Origin: a virus
DNA: 28,133 nt
Virus record (IMG/VR): IMGVR_UViG_3300025732_000207
Span: 1-28,133 of that record
Direction: 5' to 3' (one strand)
Part shown: positions 5,480-11,479 of the stretch, in pieces
Layout of the letters: each line of letters begins with the position of its first letter
Numbering within the stretch: position 1 is the stretch's first letter
Program-made: the position numbers and the translations under genes
The notes under the pieces: model-generated
Seen by the model: only the letters and a program-made list of their open reading frames with translations
Told to the model about the DNA's origin: nothing
The model's database searches: none

Positions 5480-5541
5480 ACTCTAAAGACTTATAAATGC
5501 CTCTAGTTATTAACTCTAAAGACTTATAAATGCCTCTAGTT
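5480..5541. repeat. 29-bp direct repeat, two copies
   Basis: Two exact 29-bp copies lie at 5480-5508 and 5513-5541, beginning ACTCTAAAGACTTATAAATG and separated by only 4 bp (period 33). They are about 130 bp upstream of the DnaA-box cluster. Tandem copies of this size are reminiscent of iterons, though two copies are few. Confidence 0.9.
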
Positions 5542-5625
5542 CTTGTTGTATAAGACCGCATTATAACATAAGAATCAAAAAAAGTCAAGACCTATAAGTC
5601 ACTTCCGGAACTGGCACAATGCAAC

Positions 5626-5654
5626 TTGACAAGGACTGCGAGAACTTATACACT
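5626..5654 (+). promoter_or_regulatory. sigma-70-type promoter reading into the DnaA-box cluster
   Basis: A perfect -35 TTGACA (5626-5631), a 17-bp spacer and TACACT (5649-5654, four of six matches to TATAAT) predict a transcript starting near 5661. No open frame of note lies downstream, so the product would be a non-coding or primer RNA running through the TTTTCCACA boxes. Confidence 0.55.
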
Positions 5655-5670
5655 AGGGGAAAGTGATGAG

Positions 5671-5801
5671 TTTTCCACAGGCAAGTGTTAAAAGTTTTCC
5701 ACAGGTTGATAAGAGAATGTAGTGTTTGCAAGGGTTTATAAGAATTGCCCTGTGGAAAAAGTCTTATAGTTTTCCACAGGTTTATGAGATTCTGTGGAAA
5801 A
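5671..5801. other. cluster of five TTTTCCACA boxes (cyanobacterial-type DnaA boxes)
   Basis: Exact 9-mers lie at 5671-5679 (+), 5695-5703 (+), 5751-5759 (-), 5770-5778 (+) and 5793-5801 (-). TTTTCCACA is the form of DnaA box described for cyanobacteria (compare E. coli TTATCCACA). Boxes 3 and 4 form an 11-bp inverted repeat (5749-5759 with 5770-5780). Boxes 4 and 5 form a 12-bp one (5768-5779 with 5792-5803). The two alternative pairings are mutually exclusive. Binding by host DnaA is inferred. Confidence 0.75.
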
Positions 5802-5931
5802 CTCGTGATGTATTAGAACTCGTTATCCTATGAGTTCGTTATATGATGATCTGCCGATATTGTTCGTCCTTATCTGCAGCATATTATAATACTTCGTTCT
5901 GTGAGTATGATACTACTTTGTTCGTGTATTA

Positions 5932-6340
5932 TTCTTATATTATAATACTGTTATATCTAATACACTTACACACTTGTAGTTCTTATCGTTCTATGCTATA
6001 CTATTCGTTGTATACAGGTGTTCGGTGTAACCTATGCTTAAACCTTACGATTACATGACCTGGTATACACTTTTCTATTCTTATCTGACAGTGTTGTGTA
6101 ATTCTCATACATAAGCACCCGTCGTGATACCATACCCCCCATACAGTTTACTATTCCGTCCTGACAGTGATGTTTAATTCTTATACATGTGCCCCTTCGT
6201 TATAGCATACCCTCCATATAGTTTGTTATAAGAATACAACAGTCTAGTATATTAACTATTCGTGGTTGTTCGTTATTCTTATAAAACAGGACAGTATATA
6301 AAGAATAGACAGTTATTCTTATTTGTTTCTTATTCTTATA
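5932..6340. repeat. dispersed TTCTTAT elements
   Basis: TTCTTAT is present at 5932, 5980, 6078, 6178, 6276, 6316, 6327 and 6333, with one inverted copy at 6227-6234. Nine copies of a 7-mer in about 410 bp far exceed chance even in AT-rich DNA. Two lie in the 76-bp repeat; the rest are independent. Function unknown. Confidence 0.65.
6075..6225. repeat. degenerate 76-bp tandem repeat, two units
   Basis: Unit 1 (6075-6150) and unit 2 (6151 to about 6225) both begin CTATTC, then carry CTGACAGTG, TTAATTCTTATACAT-like and CCATA(C/T)AGTTT blocks in the same order and spacing. The matches are interrupted by substitutions, so this is an old duplication. It lies in the gene-free region and does not encode a repeated protein. 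Confidence 0.75.
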
Positions 6341-6534
6341 GTAAACCGATGCCCCCCCGATATAAAAATCAAAGGAACCCCTAACCTACAAAACTTTGAA
6401 AACGACCGAGATTTTATGATTGATATAAAAAAATTTTGCCTCAAAAAAAATTCGGCATAGGGTCGATTTAGAAATGGGTCAAAGATAATAAGAAAAAATA
6501 CTATATAAGTTTTAATAAGCAGGGAGGGGGGCAA

Positions 6535-6687
6535 ATGAAATTAGAGTTTGACGAATATGAGGTTGATTTATTAATTGAGAGTATTCAGCATAGGATAGAT
6601 TCGGACAAAACGATAGTCACTAAAGATTCAATTCGAGCAGATTTAGAGGATTTAATTCGAAAGTTAGAGGATAATGAATACTTATGA
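6535..6687 (+). CDS. small acidic hypothetical protein
   Basis: The 50-aa frame starts at ATG 6535, preceded by a strong purine ribosome-binding stretch (AGGGAGGGGG, 6521-6530). The product is mostly helical and acidic (FDEYEVDLLIESIQHRI, SIRADLEDLIRKLED). It overlaps the next gene by 14 bp. It is the first gene after the non-coding region. A TATATA element at 6502-6507 may be its promoter -10 box, though I see no good -35. Confidence 0.65.
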   Translation: MKLEFDEYEVDLLIESIQHRIDSDKTIVTKDSIRADLEDLIRKLEDNEYL

Positions 6688-6832
6688 TGTAACTGTGAAG
6701 GGGATCAAGATATTTGAAAACATTTCCCAGGAGGAATTACAGAAGAATCTGATACAGGTCAGAGGACTTGTATGGACGAGTGGGGGGAGTGATCAAGACA
6801 TTGAAGTGGTTGCGATAAATGAAGTGAGATGA
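6674..6832 (+). CDS. conserved small cyanophage-type protein
   Basis: The 52-aa frame starts at ATG 6674 inside the end of the previous gene. It reads MNTYDVTVKGIKIFE, then a helix (SQEELQKNLIQVRG), then LVWTSGGSDQDIEVVAI. This strand-helix-strand layout ending in RGLVWTSGGSDQ is characteristic of a small protein that I recall as recurring in T4-like cyanophages. No function is assigned. The 14-bp overlap suggests coupled translation. Confidence 0.65.
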   Translation: MNTYDVTVKGIKIFENISQEELQKNLIQVRGLVWTSGGSDQDIEVVAINEVR

Positions 6833-6855
6833 TAGAATGTGACAGTAAAAACCAG

Positions 6856-6863
6856 TGTAAATA
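6856..6863 (+). promoter_or_regulatory. possible late promoter (TGTAAATA)
   Basis: This is one mismatch from the T4-type late promoter box TATAAATA. It lies 60 bp upstream of the glycosyltransferase start at 6923, in the gap after the previous stop. A single short motif is weak evidence. Confidence 0.3.
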
Positions 6864-6922
6864 AAGAAGCAGATTGAATTTCTGTGATGTTATTGAATTC
6901 ATTTTAGGAGAATTTGAAAAAG

Positions 6923-7675
6923 ATGGCAAAAGGGTTTACAGTTAAAGCAAAGACACCACCATCAACCGAGAAGGGGGATGACTTTGATATGATGCAAGCA
7001 AGGGAAATGATTCGGGGGAAGACAGTAGTTTTCTGTTTACCTGGAAGAGGATGTTCTTACATTTTCCTGAAAGCATTTGTCCAATTATGTTTTGATTTAG
7101 TTCAAGCAGGTGCAAGTATTCAAATTTCGCAAGACTATAGTTCTATGGTTAACTTTGCGAGATGTAAGTGTTTAGGTGCGAATGTTCTCAGGGGTCCGAG
7201 TCAGAAACCCTGGGATGGCAAATTAGATTATGATTATCAACTTTGGATTGATAGTGATATTGTATTTGATTCGGAGAAGTTCTATCGTCTTGTGTCTATG
7301 GACAAGGACATTGCCGCAGGTTGGTATTGTACCGAAGACGGGCAAACGACTTCCGTTGCTCACTGGTTAGACGAAGAGGATTTCCGAGGAAATGGTGGAG
7401 TGATGAATCACGAGACTCTTGAGAGTATGTCAAAACGTCGCAAACCGTTTACAGTTGATTACACTGGATTTGGATGGGTTTTAATTAAGAAGGGAGTGTT
7501 TGAGAATCTTGAATATCCTTGGTTTGCTCCAAAGATGCAAGTCTTTGAGTCTGGTGAAGTTCAAGATATGTGTGGAGAGGATGTTTCATTCTGTCTAGAC
7601 GCAAAAGACAAGGGATTTGAGATTTGGTGTGATCCTCGCATTCGTGTGGGACATGAAAAGACTCGTATCATTTGA
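6923..7675 (+). CDS. GT-A-like glycosyltransferase
   Basis: The 250-aa product is probably a cytosolic sugar-transferring enzyme of the GT2/GT-A fold. Visible support: a first strand KTVVFCLPGRG (residues 33-43), the D110-S-D112 motif in a QLWIDSDIVF strand (metal and nucleotide-sugar binding), a DYTGFGWVLIKK acceptor-side strand (residues 179-190), and GED (218-220) followed by DPRIRVGH244, which fits the usual late Asp and His. The start is ATG 6923; an in-frame TTG at 6914 sits only three bases after AGGAG (6906-6910), while ATG has a 12-base spacing, so the start is not certain. In cyanophages such proteins may decorate virion or host surface sugars; the substrate cannot be read from the sequence. 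Confidence 0.7.
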   Translation: MAKGFTVKAKTPPSTEKGDDFDMMQAREMIRGKTVVFCLPGRGCSYIFLKAFVQLCFDLVQAGASIQISQDYSSMVNFARCKCLGANVLRGPSQKPWDGKLDYDYQLWIDSDIVFDSEKFYRLVSMDKDIAAGWYCTEDGQTTSVAHWLDEEDFRGNGGVMNHETLESMSKRRKPFTVDYTGFGWVLIKKGVFENLEYPWFAPKMQVFESGEVQDMCGEDVSFCLDAKDKGFEIWCDPRIRVGHEKTRII

Positions 7676-7699
7676 AAAAACCGTTTAAAAAAACCGTTA
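7675..7699. repeat. 12-bp tandem repeat with AACCGTT
   Basis: AAAAAACCGTTT (7675-7686) is followed directly by AAAAAAACCGTTA (7687-7699). It begins at the stop codon of the glycosyltransferase gene and precedes the AGGAG ribosome-binding site (7711-7715) of the next gene. Confidence 0.7.
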
Positions 7700-7724
7700 A
7701 GTAATTTATTAGGAGATTTATACA

Positions 7725-7868
7725 ATGGCAGTAAAGAAAAGTGGGAAAGGTGGAGTTAAAGTTGAAGCAAAACCGAAGAAAACCATTCAAGGTTGCGGTA
7801 GAAATACTAAATATAGTGCGACCAGTCGTAATAAGGCAGGAAAACGGTACAGAGGACAAGGAAGGTAA
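7725..7868 (+). CDS. small basic conserved protein
   Basis: The 47-aa product is very basic, with 20 or so K and R residues: a GKGGVKVEAKPKKT N-terminal half and NKAGKRYRGQGR at the end. It has a good AGGAG ribosome-binding site (7711-7715). Small lysine/arginine- and glycine-rich proteins ending in KRYRGQG(K/R) are known from T4-like cyanophages. The composition suggests binding to DNA, RNA or an acidic virion surface. It is too short to show a fold. An ACTAAATA element at 7806-7813 inside it may be a promoter for the next gene. Confidence 0.7.
   Translation: MAVKKSGKGGVKVEAKPKKTIQGCGRNTKYSATSRNKAGKRYRGQGR
7806..7813 (+). promoter_or_regulatory. possible late promoter (ACTAAATA)
   Basis: The same 8-mer occurs twice in the 43-bp gap before the gp8 gene (23760 and 23780). 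Here it is 57 bp before the ATG at 7871, inside the upstream gene. Confidence 0.3.
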
Positions 7869-7870
7869 TC

Positions 7871-8470
7871 ATGTACTACCTAGATGTTCATGATGAGTGG
7901 AGTGCAATTCATCATGATGATCTATGGATTTACAATAAATTACAGTTAAGTCGGGTTTTAGGGTATACTTGTGGTCCAATTGGATCAAAAGTTCCTAAAC
8001 CCGACTTTTATATTGTTCGACCAGCAATTAATTTTCTTGGAATGGGTCGTTTTGCAGAGATTTTATGGATTGAAGACAGCACTGAACACTTCCATCCATC
8101 TAATTTTTGGTGCGAAGTGTTCAAAGGAGAGCATTTAAGTGTTGATTTTTACCAAAAAGAGTCAAAATTGGTCGTGAGAGGAACAAAATCGGACACTGAC
8201 CCTCTTTATAAGTGGCAAAAATGGGAAAAAATTGATAGGAAAGTCGAATTTCCTCCGATTTTGTCCCGTTTATCAGGAAATTATGATTGGATTAACTGCG
8301 AATTCATCGATGGAAACCTAATTGAGGTTCATGTAAGGCAAAATCCAGACTTCAGATACGAAAATGAGGTTGCAATTCCAATTTGGGAAGACGAAAATCA
8401 AAATAATCTAAAAAATTTTAATTATATTGAAGATTCTGACTATAAAAGACGAGGTTTTTATATAAAATAA
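7871..8470 (+). CDS. conserved phage protein, possibly ATP-grasp-like
   Basis: The 199-aa protein starts at ATG 7871, two bases after the previous stop. It has an LGYTCGPIG turn, the phrase FYIVRPAINFLGMGRF (residues about 47-62), FWCEVFKGEHLSVDFY (78-94), and a C-terminal CEFIDGNLIEVHVRQNPDF (about 150-168). The order 'RP..N..GMG', a strand ending in H-x-S-V-D, and 'E-F-I...(L/I)IE-V-H-(L/V)-R-x-N-P' recalls ATP-grasp enzymes such as carboxylate-amine ligases, but I cannot confirm the fold by eye. It could be a conserved cyanophage protein with no known function. Its TAA overlaps the putative late promoter for speD. Confidence 0.6.
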   Translation: MYYLDVHDEWSAIHHDDLWIYNKLQLSRVLGYTCGPIGSKVPKPDFYIVRPAINFLGMGRFAEILWIEDSTEHFHPSNFWCEVFKGEHLSVDFYQKESKLVVRGTKSDTDPLYKWQKWEKIDRKVEFPPILSRLSGNYDWINCEFIDGNLIEVHVRQNPDFRYENEVAIPIWEDENQNNLKNFNYIEDSDYKRRGFYIK

Positions 8471-8473
8471 ATA
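8466..8473 (+). promoter_or_regulatory. T4-type late promoter candidate (AATAAATA)
   Basis: This is an exact match to NATAAATA, the T4-like late promoter core recognised by the gp55 sigma factor with host polymerase. It lies across the stop codon of the upstream gene, 45 bp before the speD start. The distance and position are right, but AT-rich chance matches are common. Confidence 0.45.
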
Positions 8474-8518
8474 TTTTCTGTGCTATTTGGGAGTTTATGC
8501 TAATTGGAAAAGTTTTTA

Positions 8519-8845
8519 ATGGGAAATCACCTTCTTTTGGAAGTCTATAAGGTTGATTTTTCTCTTTTAAATGACGCAGAATCACTGAAGAACGCAATGT
8601 TGGACGGCATTGAACGGGCAGGTATGACCGTCTTAAACACGTTTCACCATTGTTTCTACCCTCAAGGGTGCACGATCGTAATAGCACTCTCTGAGAGTCA
8701 TGTATCGTGCCATACGTGGCCTGAAAATGGGTGTGTTGCAATTGATGTTTATACATGTGGACCAGGAAATCCAAAATTAATTGCACTTGAATTGTTAAAA
8801 TACTTAAACTCAGATGAATATAATCTAAGATATCTTTTCCGTTGA
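8519..8845 (+). CDS. speD: S-adenosylmethionine decarboxylase proenzyme
   Basis: The 108-aa product catalyses decarboxylation of S-adenosylmethionine, giving the aminopropyl donor for spermidine. It is a pyruvoyl enzyme that cleaves itself at a serine. The start ATG 8519 gives the typical MGNHLLLEVY; an in-frame TTG at 8504 is less likely. The cleavage motif is LSESHVSCHTWPE, with Glu59-Ser60 as the processing site. His65 and Cys80 (in DVYTCG) match the conserved processing histidine and catalytic cysteine of the short bacterial and archaeal enzymes (Ser63, His68 and Cys83 in Thermotoga). All three are present, so the enzyme should be active. It sits alone among structural genes, a setting known in marine cyanophages, where it may supply polyamines for DNA packaging or host translation. 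Confidence 0.93.
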   Translation: MGNHLLLEVYKVDFSLLNDAESLKNAMLDGIERAGMTVLNTFHHCFYPQGCTIVIALSESHVSCHTWPENGCVAIDVYTCGPGNPKLIALELLKYLNSDEYNLRYLFR

Positions 8846-8885
8846 TTAAATAATTAAGGAGATAGGAACCTCCCTCATAAAAGTT

Positions 8886-8908
8886 CTGTTTTAATTTTAA
8901 AACAGGAG
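8886..8908 (+). promoter_or_regulatory. hairpin touching the ribosome-binding site
   Basis: CTGTTTTA (8886-8893) pairs perfectly with TAAAACAG (8898-8905) around a 4-nt loop. The last base of the stem is the first base of GGAG (8905-8908), the ribosome-binding site of the gene at 8915. It could tune translation or mark a processing site; an ATTAAATA element (8845-8852) lies upstream. Confidence 0.5.
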
Positions 8909-8914
8909 TTACCA

Positions 8915-9154
8915 ATGGCACTTTTTCCCGTTGATAGAGATCAAGATTATATGCATGAAATGTGGGGAACTAATAAGTTAGTTACAGATTACACTTTAAC
9001 TAAAGAAAAAAGAATTCTTCAGGAAGTCATGAATGATCGTGCACCAAGACATGATTTTGAAAAACAAAATGATATTCACAAGAAGATTCGTAACGATGAA
9101 GACTACGATGATTGGAATTACGGGACTGAACCAATTTACGGAAAAACCCAATGA
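8915..9154 (+). CDS. small conserved hypothetical phage protein
   Basis: The 79-aa product starts at ATG 8915 behind the GGAG site. It has MALFPVDRDQDYMHEMWGTNKL at the start and an acidic, Asp/Tyr/Trp-rich end (DEDYDDWNYGTEPIYG). Its position just before gp25 and its presence in front of the baseplate block suggest that it belongs to the late unit. No family is recognised; function unknown. Confidence 0.7.
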   Translation: MALFPVDRDQDYMHEMWGTNKLVTDYTLTKEKRILQEVMNDRAPRHDFEKQNDIHKKIRNDEDYDDWNYGTEPIYGKTQ

Positions 9155-9193
9155 AAACTATTATAGATATATTAAATGTAAATCATTTCTTTA

Positions 9194-9595
9194 ATGGCAC
9201 TAAGGATCTCTAGAAAATTTAAAGACATTAGTTTGTCTTTTTCAAGACATCCCATAACGAACGATTTAATTGCCCTAAACAATGAGGATGCAATTAAAAG
9301 GTCTGTGATAAACTTGGTTCGAACTCGTGTCGGTGAAAGATTTTTTAATACTTTAATTGGATCCTCAGTTGAACAATCTTTATTTGAATTGCAAGACCCA
9401 GGATCTAAAGTTTTTTTAGAAACTGAAATTGAAACACTATTAAACAACTTCGAACCAAGAATTAGATTGAATAATATTTCAGTAGATTTTCCAAAAGATA
9501 CAAATGATTTATTAGTTAGAATAGAATATGATATTGTCGGACAAGCATTTCCATCACAAAATATAGAGTTTCTCTTATTACCATCTAGAGTATAA
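9194..9595 (+). CDS. 25: gp25-like baseplate wedge subunit
   Basis: The 133-aa product matches the T4 gp25 / GPW_gp25 family, the lysozyme-like baseplate wedge component that triggers sheath assembly. Typical features are FSRHPITNDLIALNNEDAIKRSVINLV (residues about 16-43), RVGERFF(N)TLIGSS (47-60, with the R-G-E-R-x-F signature), and a strand section ending VRIEYDIVG. Its TAA overlaps the gp6 start by one base (TAATG), so it is translationally coupled with gp6, its physical partner in the T4 wedge. The length is close to the family's usual 130 or so residues. Confidence 0.92.
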   Translation: MALRISRKFKDISLSFSRHPITNDLIALNNEDAIKRSVINLVRTRVGERFFNTLIGSSVEQSLFELQDPGSKVFLETEIETLLNNFEPRIRLNNISVDFPKDTNDLLVRIEYDIVGQAFPSQNIEFLLLPSRV

Positions 9596-11478
9596 TGTCA
9601 CTCAATCAATTTACCAATTTAGATTTTAATGATCTAAGGTCTCAAATAAAAGATTATTTGAGAGCAAATAGTAGTTTTACGGATTTTGATTTTGAGGGAT
9701 CAAATTTTTCTGTTTTAATTGATCTGTTAGCATACAATTCATATATTACTGCATATAACACAAATATGGCAGTAAATGAATCTTTTATTGATAGTGCCAC
9801 ATTAAGAGAAAACGTCGTATCATTAGCAAGAAATATTGGTTATGTACCAAGATCAAAAAGATCATCGAGAGCAAGAGTAAGTTTTACTGTAGATACTTCT
9901 GGAATTGGCATTAAAACAGTTACTTTAAGTGCAGGAGTAGTTGCTCTAGGTAATGTAATAGATGGAAGTTATATATTTTCTTTACCAGAAAAAGTTACAG
10001 TCCCTGTAGATAATTTTGGAATAGCAACTTTTTCAGATATTGAAATATATGAAGGTGTATATCTTACAAAAGCATATGTAATTGATAATACACAACCAAA
10101 TCAAAAATTTATAATCCCAAATGCCAATGTTGATACAAGTACAATTCGTGTTGTTGTAAACGGATTGACGACAGAAGAGTATGAATTATATTCAAATATT
10201 TTTGAAGTAAATAAAAATTCAAAGATTTTCTTGTTACAAGAAACCGAAGATGAAAAATATGAAATTCTTTTTGGTGATAATATATTAGGAAAAAGACCAG
10301 TTACTGATTCTGCAATTGAAATTACTTACATAGTAACAAATGGAAGTAATGGTAATGGGTGCTCTAATTTCACCTTTAATGGTCTTTTAAAGGACGACAT
10401 AGGAAATCCAATTACAAATGGTGTCTCTCTACTGACAACGACTCAAAAGTCTGAGAATGGAGATGAAATTGAATCAATCGATTCAGTCCGTTATCTTGCT
10501 CCTAGAATATATGCTTCTCAATATAGAGCAGTTACTGCAAATGATTATAAAGGATTGATTCCTTATATTTTCCCAAATGTAGAGTCTGTAAGTGCGTATG
10601 GTGGTGATGAGTTGGATCCACCAGAATATGGAAAAGTTTTTATATCAATAAAACCAAGAACTGGTAAGTTCTTATCAAGAATTACAAAAGAAGAAATTAA
10701 AAAGAAACTAAGGCAATATTCTGTTGCTGGAATTAAACCAGAAATTGTTGATCTTAAATATCTTTACATAGAACTTGATGTTTCTTCTTATTATGATAGA
10801 AGTACAACATCAAATGTTTCTGATTTACAGTCAAAAATTTATAATACTATTACTTCGTATTCAACATCGTATGAAATCAATAACTTTGGAGGAAGATTTA
10901 AGTACAGTAAACTTTGTTCCTTAATAGATGATACAAGTCGTTCAATTACTTCAAACATTACGAAAGTTAAAATTAGAAGAGATCTTCAACCAGTTTTTAA
11001 TAAATTTGCAACTTATGAGTTGTGCTTTGGGAATAAATTCCATATAAAGAAAAATAATATTTCCGATAATCGTGGATATAATATAAAAACAACTGGGTTT
11101 ACAATAAATGGAGTTGAAGGAACATTATTCTTCAGTGATGTGCCTACAGACAATAATACAGGATCAATATTTTTCTTTAAATTGGAAAATAATATTCCAG
11201 TCATTGTCAAGAATAATGCAGGGTATGTTGATTATAATAAAGGAGAAATATTTTTAGATAACGTAATTATTACAAGTTCAGTTAATCCAGATGGAATTCA
11301 AGTGCAAGCAGTTCCAGACTCAAATGATGTCATAGCATTTAAGGATATATATTTAGAATTAAACATAGAGAATACTTCAGTGACAATGATAGAAGATACT
11401 ATTTCTTCTGGTGAAAACCTGTCAGCAACAAATTATATAACAACCTCAAGTTATACTAACGGAGAGTATACGAGATAA
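9595..11478 (+). CDS. 6: gp6-like baseplate wedge subunit
   Basis: The 627-aa product corresponds to T4 gp6 / the baseplate J family, the ring-forming core of the baseplate wedge. The N-terminus (FTNLDFNDLRSQIKDYLRAN, then FDFEGSNFSVLIDLLAYNSYITAYNTNMAVNESFIDSA, residues about 4-68) and the RENVVSLARNIGYVPRSKRSSRARV stretch are characteristic. A second landmark is RYLAPRIYASQYRAVTANDYKGLI (about 300-325). T4 gp6 is about 660 residues, so the length fits. It follows gp25 with a one-base overlap and precedes the giant structural protein by one base. Confidence 0.92.
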   Translation: MSLNQFTNLDFNDLRSQIKDYLRANSSFTDFDFEGSNFSVLIDLLAYNSYITAYNTNMAVNESFIDSATLRENVVSLARNIGYVPRSKRSSRARVSFTVDTSGIGIKTVTLSAGVVALGNVIDGSYIFSLPEKVTVPVDNFGIATFSDIEIYEGVYLTKAYVIDNTQPNQKFIIPNANVDTSTIRVVVNGLTTEEYELYSNIFEVNKNSKIFLLQETEDEKYEILFGDNILGKRPVTDSAIEITYIVTNGSNGNGCSNFTFNGLLKDDIGNPITNGVSLLTTTQKSENGDEIESIDSVRYLAPRIYASQYRAVTANDYKGLIPYIFPNVESVSAYGGDELDPPEYGKVFISIKPRTGKFLSRITKEEIKKKLRQYSVAGIKPEIVDLKYLYIELDVSSYYDRSTTSNVSDLQSKIYNTITSYSTSYEINNFGGRFKYSKLCSLIDDTSRSITSNITKVKIRRDLQPVFNKFATYELCFGNKFHIKKNNISDNRGYNIKTTGFTINGVEGTLFFSDVPTDNNTGSIFFFKLENNIPVIVKNNAGYVDYNKGEIFLDNVIITSSVNPDGIQVQAVPDSNDVIAFKDIYLELNIENTSVTMIEDTISSGENLSATNYITTSSYTNGEYTR

Positions 11479-11479
11479 A

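Larger units (their letters stand above)
5354..6534. other. non-coding region, candidate replication origin or DnaA-binding locus
   Basis: No convincing gene is present on either strand in these 1181 bases. Short open frames (5843-6058 +, 6319-6534 -) have low-complexity translations. The left part contains a 29-bp direct repeat, a strong sigma-70-like promoter and five TTTTCCACA boxes. The right part (about 5830-6340) is AT-rich and full of TTCTTAT and TTCGT elements, with a 76-bp degenerate tandem repeat. Bases 6340-6530 hold A-runs and a C-run (around 6350) but no clear structure. Promoter, host DnaA boxes, direct repeats and an AT-rich flank together are the usual ingredients of an origin. 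Confidence 0.6.

Noticed and set aside
5740-5805. The inverted TTTTCCACA pairs as an ordinary transcription terminator
   Set aside because: The stems are 11-12 bp but the arms are exact DnaA boxes, the loops are long and no T-tract follows. Two further boxes lie outside any stem, so a protein-binding array is the simpler reading.
5843-6058. 71-aa + strand frame in the gene-free region
   Set aside because: The translation is a low-complexity run of Y, S, L, I and C, with no ribosome-binding site and no resemblance to phage proteins. It is what AT-rich TTCTTAT-type repeats would give by chance.
6000-6060. tRNA-like TTCG region near 6015-6036
   Set aside because: A GTTCGGTGTAACC stretch recalls a T-arm, but the stem does not pair as 5 bp and no acceptor, D or anticodon arms are found.
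6319-6534. 71-aa - strand frame before the gene at 6535
   Set aside because: The only antisense candidate in the window lacks a convincing ribosome site and covers the purine-rich leader of the next gene. The composition (F, I, R-rich) fits chance.
9151-9213. 20-codon ATGA-overlapping frame before gp25
   Set aside because: It overlaps the gp25 start in another frame and is too short to judge. It might couple translation, but nothing else supports it.
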